48,810 nucleotides of DNA from Lentibacillus saliphilus (GTDB lineage: Bacteria > Bacillota > Bacilli > Bacillales > Amphibacillaceae), in the NCBI RefSeq assembly GCF_019093865.1, contig NZ_JABJXD010000013.1, forward strand, positions 1 through 48,810, in the 5' to 3' direction. The notes under the pieces were generated by a model that was not told the origin of the DNA, did no database searches, and worked only from the letters and a program-made list of their open reading frames with translations. Positions 1 through 7,950 of the stretch are shown one piece after another. The translations under genes and the position numbers were made by a program. Positions within the stretch are counted from its first letter, which is position 1. Each line of letters begins with the position of its first letter.

Positions 1-51
1 GCCAAGCTAGCTGAACAGTTAAATGAATTGGTTGGTCAGTTTAAGCTTTAA
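1..51 (+). CDS. C-terminal end of a probable methyl-accepting chemotaxis protein (partial)
   Basis: Frame 1 from the first base reads 16 residues ending LAEQLNELVGQFKL and then TAA. That ending (LAxxLxxLVxxFKL/V) is typical of the extreme C-terminus of Bacillus methyl-accepting chemotaxis receptors. The rest of the gene lies outside the window, so this rests on a short motif only. A terminator hairpin follows 16 bases after the stop codon, which supports this being a real gene end. Confidence 0.6.
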   Translation, partial: AKLAEQLNELVGQFKL

Positions 52-66
52 TTGGTCATAAATTGA

Positions 67-103
67 AGAGATCACCTACCGTATAAGGCGGGGGATCTCT
101 TTC
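67..103 (+). terminator. Rho-independent terminator of the chemotaxis receptor gene
   Basis: AGAGATC (67-73) pairs with GATCTCT (94-100), extended inside by CC/GG pairs, and is followed by a short T stretch (TTTC). It lies 16 bases after the stop at 51. Confidence 0.75.
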
Positions 104-244
104 TGTATCACCCTTTATTAGGTTACAAAGAAGTCTGTTGTTCATTTCTCACATGCTATCGCTTAAATGTTCTTTTATTTAGAACAACATCACATGGCAC
201 GACAGCCTGTTATAAGTTACTTGAATTGAAGGAAGGAAGCATAC

Positions 245-1087
245 ATGAAATATAAACGCATAAATGACGTGTTACCTTTTAACAAAATAGGGGAATCGCT
301 CAGCTTTGGAGACGCCATGCTTCTTAAACAAAATATACCTTTCACTCACAGGACGACTAATAAAAATGGCATTAACAAACAAATCGGACATGCAAGGCAT
401 TTAACGAAAGTCCATCACGACATAGAATCGTTTTTTTCAATTTTAAGTACCATCGGCCATAAAGAGCGTTATGGAAATATATTGCAAGATGATAAGCGGG
501 TTGAACAATTAATAAACATTTACACAACGATCCACCAAAAATATGCTTTTACTGATACGTTATATGCACTTCGATCTTGGGACCATTATGCCTACTCGCA
601 TTCTTTTGATGTGTTTATACTCGGCACATGTTTAGCACAAGCCCTTTCTTTAAAAAATTTAGAGGTAATTGCTCTCGGATATCTTTTTCACGATATTGGA
701 AAGATTAAAACGCCTCAACATATTTTACACAAACCAGACAAGCTCTCCCCTGCTGAATTTGACACAATTAAAGCCCATACATTTGACGGGGAGGCCATTT
801 TATATGCATTGAAGCAAAGCCATATTGCCAAGTACGCTCGATCACATCATGAACGACTAGACGGTTCCGGATATCCTGATGGGTTGTTTGCAGAACAGTT
901 ATCTCCAGAAATGCGTATTTTACAATTAGTTGACGTTTATTCTGCACTTACCCTTGATCGGCCATACCGACAAGCGATGTCAGCACAGGACGCGCTTGCG
1001 ATTTTAATAAATGATAAGGATCGATTCGATCAAACGATGTTACAGCAATTCATTAAAATTATTAACATCAATCCGTTTACAAACTAA
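245..1087 (+). CDS. HD-GYP domain protein (putative cyclic-di-nucleotide phosphodiesterase)
   Basis: 280 aa. The C-terminal half is an HD-GYP domain: FHDIGK with metal-binding His149-Asp150, then HHERLDGSGYP at about 201-211 containing the GYP signature. HD-GYP proteins hydrolyse cyclic di-GMP or related cyclic dinucleotides. The first ~100 residues match no domain I recognise. No membrane segment or signal peptide is seen, so the protein is probably cytoplasmic. The start is supported by a purine-rich GGAAGGAAG site about 5 bases before ATG 245. It stands alone, after the terminator at 67-103. The signalling role is inferred from the motif; the exact substrate is unknown. Confidence 0.85.
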   Translation: MKYKRINDVLPFNKIGESLSFGDAMLLKQNIPFTHRTTNKNGINKQIGHARHLTKVHHDIESFFSILSTIGHKERYGNILQDDKRVEQLINIYTTIHQKYAFTDTLYALRSWDHYAYSHSFDVFILGTCLAQALSLKNLEVIALGYLFHDIGKIKTPQHILHKPDKLSPAEFDTIKAHTFDGEAILYALKQSHIAKYARSHHERLDGSGYPDGLFAEQLSPEMRILQLVDVYSALTLDRPYRQAMSAQDALAILINDKDRFDQTMLQQFIKIININPFTN

Positions 1088-1203
1088 CCAACACTTCTGT
1101 ATCTTGATTGCTGTAGCCGTAAAAGTAGAAGCAGAAAAACATATAGAGTGATACTCAACTAGTGTGAGTTTTACAGCTCGTTAATTTGCGATGATAAATT
1201 TAA

Positions 1204-1276
1204 AATAAACATACTAAGATTAGTGGGTAAGGTCATCGACGGATGACTTTACCTTACTATTTTTAGTATGTTTATT
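1204..1276. repeat. Long nested hairpin in the 1088-1387 intergenic region
   Basis: A 14-bp perfect inverted repeat, AATAAACATACTAA (1204-1217) and TTAGTATGTTTATT (1263-1276), encloses a second stem, GGTAAGGTCATC against GATGACTTTACC (one G-U pair), with a GACG loop. It lies between the converging HD-GYP and pentapeptide-repeat genes, so it may be a bidirectional terminator, but it is longer than usual and lacks a clean T tract. The rest of 1088-1387 shows nothing I can identify. Confidence 0.6.
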
Positions 1277-1387
1277 CTTGAAAGCTGAATGAATTAATTT
1301 TGATATAACCTATGCTAGTTTCTCCACATTAAGTTCTCAAAAGCTAAACCCACTACAACAATACATTACATGAATCTCATACCTATT

Positions 1388-2035
1388 CTAATCTTCAGGG
1401 ACAATTAAACCCACTGCTCTAGCAAAGCCAACTGCTTGATTTGGGGTTACAATACATCCAGTAATTTTTTCAACCGATATCGTTAACTGATCAAAATGAG
1501 AGCTTCTCAAATCAATACCGGATAAATGTGTTCCACCAAAATTTGCTTGATTCATACGGCAATTATCCATTTCTGTATGTTTTAATTCACTCTCACAAAA
1601 ATCTACTTGATTCATAGACGTGTCCGAATAACGAACATACTTTTGATTCGTAAAGCCGAACATAGCCATATCAGCTAAGCACGAATCAAATACGATATTT
1701 CTCATGAACGATCCCGAAAAATTAGCCCCTATCAGTTTCGACTGCTTCATTTCAACCCTATGAAAAATACCATCACTAAATTCAACATTAGACAAATCAC
1801 ATTTTTCGAAGACGATGTCTGTCATTTCAACATTTGGAAACGCAACATTCACAAATGACGTCTGTTTAAAAATGAGTTTATCGAGCGACAGCTTTTCAAT
1901 TGTCACGTTGGCAATTTCACAATCCTCTATAATACCTACACGAAGATGTGCTTCATCCTCCAACATCGTTATAATATCTATTTCAGGAAAAGTATCGTCT
2001 GTTCTAGGTGCAGCAATCTTAACGGGTGAATTCAT
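1388..2035 (-). CDS. Pentapeptide-repeat protein
   Basis: 215 aa from ATG 2035, chosen because GGAGG lies 7 bases upstream; an upstream in-frame TTG at 2053 would overlap that site. Nearly the whole chain reads as A(D/N)LXX-type pentapeptides (for example ANFSGSFMRNIVF, ANFGGTHLSGIDL), predicting a right-handed quadrilateral beta-helix. The C-terminal GCIVTPNQAVGFARAVGLIV tail is common in Bacillota members. Length is close to that of Qnr/MfpA DNA mimics (about 218 and 183 aa), but the sequence gives no proof of gyrase protection. It has no signal peptide. A hairpin with a T run sits just upstream (2056-2086). Confidence 0.8.
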   Translation of the reverse strand: MNSPVKIAAPRTDDTFPEIDIITMLEDEAHLRVGIIEDCEIANVTIEKLSLDKLIFKQTSFVNVAFPNVEMTDIVFEKCDLSNVEFSDGIFHRVEMKQSKLIGANFSGSFMRNIVFDSCLADMAMFGFTNQKYVRYSDTSMNQVDFCESELKHTEMDNCRMNQANFGGTHLSGIDLRSSHFDQLTISVEKITGCIVTPNQAVGFARAVGLIVPED

Positions 2036-2051
2036 CACTTTAACCTCCAGC

Positions 2052-2086
2052 AAAACCCATGAGTTATCATTGGCTGACTCATGGGA
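2052..2086 (-). terminator. Terminator-like hairpin ahead of the pentapeptide-repeat gene
   Basis: CCCATGAGT (2056-2064) pairs with ACTCATGGG (2077-2085). Read on the minus strand the stem is followed by TTTTG and then, within about 10 bases, the GGAGG of the pentapeptide-repeat gene. It could end transcription from the methyltransferase pseudogene (stop at 2210) or act as a leader hairpin controlling the downstream gene. Confidence 0.5.
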
Positions 2087-2209
2087 TTTTCCTTATAATG
2101 TATGGCTTATTAACTTCTTCATATAGGATTCCTGTTTACGCTTCATTGCTTGATATTTAACCGATGCTTAGCTTAGAATACCAATAGCATAGGCGTCCTC
2201 TACGATAGA

Positions 2210-2842
2210 TTACTTATACGGCGTTAGAATTATAATCCCGCCACAATGTGATACTTGATGATAATGACACTGACAAATATGTTCCAATGCTTTGGTTAAT
2301 TCCTCAAAAACAAAGTAGAATTCATCATCATCCCAGATTTTGAGATTCGCATGACGACATGCCTCTAATTGAGCGCGTGTCTTGAATGCGACGTCACCAA
2401 TCATAATTTGTCCATCTTGTTTAAGTAATGGTATGAGTTCTTTAATGAATTCCACCTTGTCTGCTTCTGTTAAATGGTGTAGTGCATACGTACTAATAAT
2501 TGAATCATATGAGTGTTGCTACACGAAATCAGGTAGTCCATTTGAAAAATCCCAGGCAAGCAAATTGGCGTTCGGCATTTTTGCTTGAGCAATACCGTGC
2601 ATTTTTTCCGAAAAATCAATGCCGGAGATGGTGTGTCCATGCTCATATAATTTTGCCGCTAAGACGCCTGTTCCAAAACCCATGTCTAAAACGTGAGCGT
2701 GATCTTCCTTCATGACTTCATTAAAAATCACATTCAAAATCTCTTTATACCCTGCAAAAGGATAATCGTTACGTTCTTCGTGTAATTGAACAGTTTGATC
2801 ATAATTGTCTGCCCATAAATCAAATCCATGTTTATTTAACAT
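2210..2842 (-). pseudogene. Class I SAM-dependent methyltransferase, interrupted by an in-frame TAG
   Basis: Reading from ATG 2842 (AGGAGG 6 bases upstream), the frame gives a normal YrrT-like methyltransferase N-terminus with motif I (VLDMGFGTGVLAAKL) and motif II (GIDFSE). After ...GLPDFV a TAG stop at 2519-2521 interrupts it. The same frame continues without shift as QHSYDSIISTYALHHLT, ...LLKQDGQIMIGDVAF, to a stop at 2210. The two halves together give a complete ~210-residue protein. The simplest explanation is a single-base change (CAG or AAG to TAG), or a sequencing error. Without the second half the SAM fold is incomplete, so the product is probably inactive. Confidence 0.8.
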
Positions 2843-3016
2843 ACATGCCCTCCTAGCTAAAACGGACACTATGTACCCATAGGTTTATCCGTTCGTTCGT
2901 GCTCCTTTTGTGTATGAGTAGCGTTCGTTCATTGAGTTCATCTCCATCACACCTTTCTACGAGTTGGGGTAAGTATAACATAGTTTAATAGTTTATTTTA
3001 AAGTAACTTTCACAAC

Positions 3017-4063
3017 TTAGAGATGTGCTCTAATAATATTGTGTAATCGCGGTCTCAATCGAATAATTGGCGGTTTTCTTCCAAAATGAACACGATTTGT
3101 TAATAAAATAACACTTAAATTGACTTCAGGGTCAAACCAAATACTTGTACCTGTAAAGCCCGTATGTCCATAAGAACGATTTGAAAATAAATCGCCACAG
3201 GAGGAATGACTAGGGCTTTTCAAAATCCAGCCTAGTCCCCTATATTCAGTATCAAATGGCGTATGATTTTGCCGCGATAAATTTATAACGCTTTCTGATA
3301 ATATCTGTTTACCATTGTATGTACCACTATTTTCAACCATTGAAGCAAACTTAGATAAATCGTCAATGGTAGAAAATAAGCCCGCATGTCCGCTGATGCC
3401 TCCCATAAATTCTGTATTATCGTCATGGACAACGCCATGCTTATAGTCTTGAAGTCGTTCACTATATTCCGTTGCAGCATAGCGTGCTTTAGGGAAACCC
3501 GGTTCAAAGGACGTTTCCTGCATATTCATCGGCTTAAAAAAGTGTTGGTCAACAAACGACGTAAAGTCTTCATTTGTTATAGTCTCTATTATTTTATATA
3601 ATGTTATAAATCCTAAATCACTATATATAACTTTATTGCCTGCTGGCGCTACGAGCGTCTCTTCAAAAATACAATTCATGATCTTGTCGGTAGATAATTG
3701 TTCACGAAAAAACGGTTTATGAGCTGGTAACCCCGATGTATGTGTGAGTAAGTGTCTCACACTAATGTCTGATTTATTATTGTGTTTAAACTGTGGCAAA
3801 AAAAATCCAACAGGGTCATCTAGCCGAAATTCACCTTCATCTAATAGCTTTAACACAGAGGGCAGTGTGGCAACAATCTTAGTCAATGAGGCAATATCAA
3901 ATACTGTGTTATGTTGCATCGGTTTCTTCTCAGGATAAACCGCTCTATAACCAATTACTTCATTTAAAATATCCTCACCATTGTAAACGACGCGAATGAC
4001 AGCTCCGGGGATATGTAGGTTATCAATTTCCCTTTGCAAAAATTGCTTCACCTTGTTTTCCAT
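3017..4063 (-). CDS. AmiE-like serine hydrolase (beta-lactamase fold, class C type)
   Basis: 348 aa. It carries the penicillin-binding-protein/class C beta-lactamase motifs: SLTK with nucleophile Ser59 and Lys62, YSD at 147-149 (in place of YxN), and HTG at 300-302 (in place of KTG). Last gene of the muropeptide operon, 13 bases after the GNAT gene. In B. subtilis the same family (AmiE/YbbE) sits in the mur cluster and removes the peptide from MurNAc. By context this is the N-acetylmuramoyl-L-alanine amidase-like step. No signal peptide is visible (start MENKVKQFLQREIDN), unlike the exported Bacillus enzyme, so a cytoplasmic role on imported muropeptides is inferred. An esterase or other peptidase role cannot be excluded. 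Confidence 0.75.
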   Translation of the reverse strand: MENKVKQFLQREIDNLHIPGAVIRVVYNGEDILNEVIGYRAVYPEKKPMQHNTVFDIASLTKIVATLPSVLKLLDEGEFRLDDPVGFFLPQFKHNNKSDISVRHLLTHTSGLPAHKPFFREQLSTDKIMNCIFEETLVAPAGNKVIYSDLGFITLYKIIETITNEDFTSFVDQHFFKPMNMQETSFEPGFPKARYAATEYSERLQDYKHGVVHDDNTEFMGGISGHAGLFSTIDDLSKFASMVENSGTYNGKQILSESVINLSRQNHTPFDTEYRGLGWILKSPSHSSCGDLFSNRSYGHTGFTGTSIWFDPEVNLSVILLTNRVHFGRKPPIIRLRPRLHNIIRAHL

Positions 4064-4075
4064 GTCAGTACCCCC

Positions 4076-5032
4076 TTATGAGATCGTCTTTTTATATGAT
4101 TGATATGTTTTCCACACATCAAATCCAAGCTTTCCATAGAAATCAACAAGACCAGTCCAATCAATCACGATCCGTTGAATATGTCTTTTTCGCAACTCAG
4201 CAATTCCCGCTTTAACAATTTCCAAACCAAACCCCCGCTTTCTTTCTGTAGCATCTATTCCTAGCGGACCTACTCCACCAAGTTTTTCATCAAACAACGG
4301 TGCCCAATATACATTTTGAGAAATAATGGGTGTTAGATCATCATTGATCCGGCAGAAGCCAATTATACGGTTATCCTTCTTCAGGACAACAAATTCCCGC
4401 CCCGTACCGCCTTTTTGAAAATATTTTATTGTTTCATATTCCCATCTGCCTGGAAAACACCGATGCATAAATTTTAATAGATCCTCTTTTTCTGCAATAT
4501 TTAATACCGAAAATTCTATGCCAAAGTGTTCCTGAACTGTAATCCGATCAGATATGTCATAAGTGCAAAGCATATCATAGTCAAAGCCTTGTTGAAGATA
4601 GCCTTTCATTTTAAACCATTTTGCGACTTGCTCATATTCTTTCGGTATTCCAGGAAAATAATGCCACGGGTCACGACCTAACCAAATCTCTTTAATGCCC
4701 ATAAGACTTAGAGCGTGTTCAGCGTTATTTAATAGAGCTTTACCAATTCCTTGATGCCTGTAAGACGCATCAACAAGTATAGCTTGTATCCATCCTTTTT
4801 CAGGATCCATCCCAACATCAATCTGCTCTTGCCATCTTTTAACGACAACAAAACCGATTAACTTTCCATTATGATCAACAGCGATACGAGAGCTTGCGTG
4901 ACAGACATTTTCATCCGCGAAACTATTTTGCTCGAAAAGCGCTCGACGCATTGGAAATAATTGTCCTAATTCTTGATTCCATAAAGAGACAAGTTCTTGA
5001 CTTCTTCTCATATCCAACTCTATTAATTTCAT
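4076..5032 (-). CDS. Tandem-GNAT acetyltransferase in the muropeptide operon
   Basis: 318 aa with two GNAT folds. The first has the acetyl-CoA loop RHQGIGKALL near 110. The second has KRGFGLEIVKAG near 270 and ends ...VDFYGKLGFDVWKTYQSYKK. It starts 7 bases downstream of the murK stop. It is a paralogue of the 7003-7950 gene: same two-domain layout, length and landmarks (WNQEL/WNASL, HYFPGIPKEY/NYILPGIDEE). The substrate is unknown. The position between murK and the AmiE-like gene suggests an amino-sugar or muropeptide amine, for example re-acetylation of glucosamine or muramic acid from de-N-acetylated wall; that is inference only. Confidence 0.7.
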   Translation of the reverse strand: MKLIELDMRRSQELVSLWNQELGQLFPMRRALFEQNSFADENVCHASSRIAVDHNGKLIGFVVVKRWQEQIDVGMDPEKGWIQAILVDASYRHQGIGKALLNNAEHALSLMGIKEIWLGRDPWHYFPGIPKEYEQVAKWFKMKGYLQQGFDYDMLCTYDISDRITVQEHFGIEFSVLNIAEKEDLLKFMHRCFPGRWEYETIKYFQKGGTGREFVVLKKDNRIIGFCRINDDLTPIISQNVYWAPLFDEKLGGVGPLGIDATERKRGFGLEIVKAGIAELRKRHIQRIVIDWTGLVDFYGKLGFDVWKTYQSYKKTIS

Positions 5033-5039
5033 TATCTAT

Positions 5040-6023
5040 TCACCTCGACTTATATGATTGAACATATACATCAGAAAATTGATGATTAATAGCGATATTT
5101 GCTTCTATGAAGGCAGCAACAGCTGCGCCACCAACTGGATCTAGTTTAGGCTTCACAAGTGTATAAGGAATATTCATTTGGTTTAAGTATGCTTTTATAC
5201 TCTCCTTAAAGAGATCTAGTCTATTAAAGATGCCTCCAGCTAATACAACCGGTACATCAGACACGAGCTGATGATTAAAGAGGTGTTTGATAAGCGCTGC
5301 AATGGACGCCCCAATATCGGTGCCACTTTCATATAGCATATTAATGGCCGTTTTATCTCCATTATCAGCTGCCTGGAATAAAAGTTTACTGACAGAAGCG
5401 ACCACCTCTTTTGGATTTTTTGCTTGATAAATAATCGGAATAATATCAGGCAAAGTTCTAACCTGAAAATGATGAAGGATAATTTCAGATAAGTCATTTG
5501 GAGGCGCAATGTTGTCGTAGGCAAGAAAAGCAGCTTGTAAAGCCTTGCTTCCTAGAGCATATCCACTGCCACTCTCTCCGATCAAATGCCCCCACCCTCC
5601 AACGCGGGCGAAAGAAGATCGCTCATTAATCCCATATGTGATTGATCCCGTTCCACATATTTGAACAATTCCTGGGGCACCTAACGTACCCGAATACAAA
5701 GCTATAACAGCATCATGATCAACCGATATGATCATTTGATTAGGCAATAATTCCGTTAATAATTCTTTTAACTTTTGTTGCTCTGCACTGTTCCCAGCTC
5801 CCGATATTCCTGCAAAAGCATATGTAATCTCTGACCAAATGTCATTGGCCTGATGCTGGAGATTCAAGAGGAGATTTAATAGTGATTTTCTTATGTCACA
5901 ATAAGCAATGGTATTAGGATTACATGCACCGACTGTTGAGCGAGCGATAATTTTGCCACTTTCATGTACTACGGTACCTGTTGTTTTTGTTCCGCCTCCG
6001 TCAATTCCAAGTACATATGTCAT
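5040..6023 (-). CDS. murK: BadF/BadG-family sugar kinase, probable MurNAc/GlcNAc kinase (MurK-like)
   Basis: 327 aa ASKHA-fold kinase. Phosphate-1 loop DGGGTKTTGTVV at the N-terminus, AFAGISGAG, and the conserved CGTGSITYG and GGWGHLIGESGSGYALG glycine-rich elements of the BadF/BadG/BcrA/BcrD and N-acetylglucosamine-kinase group; adenosine motif VLAGGIF near 265. Clostridium acetobutylicum MurK, of this family, phosphorylates MurNAc and GlcNAc at O6. MurNAc-6-P is the substrate of MurQ, encoded three genes upstream. Since this operon has an ABC importer and no PTS permease, a kinase is required, so MurK is a good fit. Specificity for MurNAc over GlcNAc is not proven by sequence. Confidence 0.75.
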   Translation of the reverse strand: MTYVLGIDGGGTKTTGTVVHESGKIIARSTVGACNPNTIAYCDIRKSLLNLLLNLQHQANDIWSEITYAFAGISGAGNSAEQQKLKELLTELLPNQMIISVDHDAVIALYSGTLGAPGIVQICGTGSITYGINERSSFARVGGWGHLIGESGSGYALGSKALQAAFLAYDNIAPPNDLSEIILHHFQVRTLPDIIPIIYQAKNPKEVVASVSKLLFQAADNGDKTAINMLYESGTDIGASIAALIKHLFNHQLVSDVPVVLAGGIFNRLDLFKESIKAYLNQMNIPYTLVKPKLDPVGGAAVAAFIEANIAINHQFSDVYVQSYKSR

Positions 6024-6056
6024 CGTATTTCATCCCCTTGACGATTTTATAAAATG

Positions 6057-6083
6057 AGCCGACTCACCTTTGGAGAGTCAGCT
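6057..6083 (-). terminator. Intra-operon hairpin between murR and murK
   Basis: On the minus strand AGCTGACTC pairs with GAGTCGGCT (one G-U pair), followed by CATTTTAT. It lies between the murR stop (6109) and the murK start (6023). The T tract is weak, so it probably attenuates or marks an RNA processing point. Confidence 0.5.
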
Positions 6084-6108
6084 TCTAGTTGTCACGGCTA
6101 TCAAAAAC

Positions 6109-6975
6109 TTACTTTTTCCCATTGTGTTTTAAAAAGTCGACTGCGGCTCTTGTTGCATCAAGATGCTTCACTGTCTCCTCATACTGCTTTGAGGCTACGC
6201 ACATAAATAAAATATCAATGACTTGAAGTTGTGCAATTCGCGAAGAGGTGGCACCACTTCGGAATGTTGGCTCTCTAGTAGCCGATGTATATAGTTTAAA
6301 ATCGGCTTGTTCCATTACAGGAGATGACCCATATTTTGTAAGACTAATTGTTTTCGCATTGTTTTCTTTGGCAAGTTGAAGTATCCTAGCCACTTCAGGT
6401 GTCGCACCCGAAAAGGAGATACCGACAACCGCATCATCTTCCTTTGCATTAGCAACGTACGTAGCAGCCATGTGCATATCCTCAAATGCATATGCCGTTT
6501 TATCGATTCTCAAAAACTTCTGTTGAGCATCCTGTGCAATAATACTTGAAGCACCTACACCAATAAAATGAATACGCCTTGCATCTCTTAAAGCACTGAC
6601 GGCTTCCTCCAATTCATCTGTATTAAGCAAATCAGCGGTTTCTTGTATGGTTTGGATGCTGTTGTTCGTCATTTTTTCTATGATAGACAACGTTGATTCA
6701 TTAGGCTCAATATCCCGAAATCCGTGGCTAGGTGTTTTTTGAAGGTCACCTGCAATTCTCAATTTCAAGTCTTGGAAACCTTTCAAATTAAGTGACTTAC
6801 ATAATCTAATCACCGCAGCTCCACTTGTTGAGCTTTTTTTACCTAATTCATTAGCGGTTAATGATATGACCTCATGCGGTTGATTAATAATATATGTGGC
6901 GATTTTTTTTTCTGAAGGTGGAAGTAAAGGCAACATTTCTTGTAACATAACAAGTCCACCAGTCATAAAAGCCAT
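6109..6975 (-). CDS. murR: RpiR-family regulator (MurR-like)
   Basis: 288 aa, close to B. subtilis MurR (about 285). The N-terminal 80 residues form an RpiR helix-turn-helix (LPPSEKKIATYIINQPHEVISLTANELGKKSSTSGAAVIRLCKSL, read in segments). A SIS sugar-phosphate domain follows from about 125 (IHFIGVGASSIIAQD, VGISFSGATPEVARIL). In characterised bacteria MurR senses MurNAc-6-P and controls mur genes. Placed within the operon between the second GNAT gene and murK, so it is probably co-transcribed and autoregulatory. Start chosen at ATG 6975 with AAAGGAAGAG upstream; ATG 6948, with GGTGG 7 bases ahead, is a credible alternative. Confidence 0.8.
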   Translation of the reverse strand: MAFMTGGLVMLQEMLPLLPPSEKKIATYIINQPHEVISLTANELGKKSSTSGAAVIRLCKSLNLKGFQDLKLRIAGDLQKTPSHGFRDIEPNESTLSIIEKMTNNSIQTIQETADLLNTDELEEAVSALRDARRIHFIGVGASSIIAQDAQQKFLRIDKTAYAFEDMHMAATYVANAKEDDAVVGISFSGATPEVARILQLAKENNAKTISLTKYGSSPVMEQADFKLYTSATREPTFRSGATSSRIAQLQVIDILFMCVASKQYEETVKHLDATRAAVDFLKHNGKK

Positions 6976-7002
6976 GATGTTCAGCTCTCTTCCTTTAAAA
7001 TT

Positions 7003-7950
7003 TCAAATATCTTTTCTCATCACATGAAAACGTCTAGTCGTTTTAAAGCCTGTTTTTTTATATAAATAGCCTGCAGAGCTTGCCTCGCCCGTCCATAAAA
7101 ACCATGCACCATGTAAGCCTTCTGCTTTCATTTGATACAAGCACTCATGCAAGATGATTTTCCCAAGTCCTTTTCCTTGTTGATCGGGATCGACACCAAA
7201 AGGTCCAAAGCGATCAGGGACACCCTCATAACCGCCATACATACAAAATCCAACAATTTTCTCGTTCTTTCTGACAACGAGAATACGATGTAACGGTAAA
7301 CCTTGAAGAATACCTTCTCGAATAGCTCGACCCCAATCAGGATTAAATGTCAAATTGGCAAATTGAATGACTTCATATAAATCCTTATCATGACATTGGG
7401 TGAATGTATAGCCCTCTAACATTCTTTTCTCTTTTAAATGTAAAATGGATTCAGGTCGTACATAAGAGACAAGATTGTAATCCATTGCCACTGGTGAATA
7501 TAATTTTTCAAATTGATGTGCAAGTAAAAATTGATACCCTTCTGAATAGGTTTCTTCATCAATGCCCGGCAATATATAATTCGGTGCATAAGATGCAAAA
7601 AAAACATGCTTTATGCCATGTGAGTGCAAAAACGCTGTGGCATTCTGTAAAAGCTCCCTACCAATTCCACACCGTTTATACTGTTGGTCAACAAAAAAGA
7701 ATGTCATCCAGCCATTTTCAGGCTCAAGATCATTTCCTGTCATCGGTGTTAACCTTCTAATTGCAAAAACACAACCGACAAGACGCTCTCCATCGAAGGC
7801 AAGACACATGCCTTTTGGATCAAAATTCCCATCTAACAGTACTACATTTCTAAATCGGTTTGGCATGATAGGATCTTTTGGCAAGCTTGCATTCCACAGC
7901 TGTACAATCCTTTTTTCATCTCCTGTTTGGTACGTTCTGTAGGTGATCAT
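7003..7950 (-). CDS. Tandem-GNAT acetyltransferase next to murQ
   Basis: 315 aa. The first GNAT domain has YKRCGIGRELLQNA near 95; the second has DQQGKGLGKIILHE near 265, with a C-terminal WTGEASSAGYLYKKTGF strand-helix. The start codon overlaps the murQ stop (TAATG), implying translational coupling. It resembles the 4076-5032 gene in domain order and length, so the operon carries two paralogues, one on each side of murR-murK. GNATs transfer acetyl from acetyl-CoA to amines. Tight coupling to murQ points to an amino-sugar or muropeptide substrate, but the sequence does not reveal which. Confidence 0.72.
   Translation of the reverse strand: MITYRTYQTGDEKRIVQLWNASLPKDPIMPNRFRNVVLLDGNFDPKGMCLAFDGERLVGCVFAIRRLTPMTGNDLEPENGWMTFFFVDQQYKRCGIGRELLQNATAFLHSHGIKHVFFASYAPNYILPGIDEETYSEGYQFLLAHQFEKLYSPVAMDYNLVSYVRPESILHLKEKRMLEGYTFTQCHDKDLYEVIQFANLTFNPDWGRAIREGILQGLPLHRILVVRKNEKIVGFCMYGGYEGVPDRFGPFGVDPDQQGKGLGKIILHECLYQMKAEGLHGAWFLWTGEASSAGYLYKKTGFKTTRRFHVMRKDI

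Noticed and set aside
1815-2126. 103-codon plus-strand frame over the pentapeptide-repeat gene
   Set aside because: It is antisense to a gene with clear pentapeptide repeats and a strong ribosome site.
7404-7942. Plus-strand frames of 109-118 codons inside the GNAT gene
   Set aside because: They are antisense shadows of a protein with full GNAT motifs and translational coupling to murQ.
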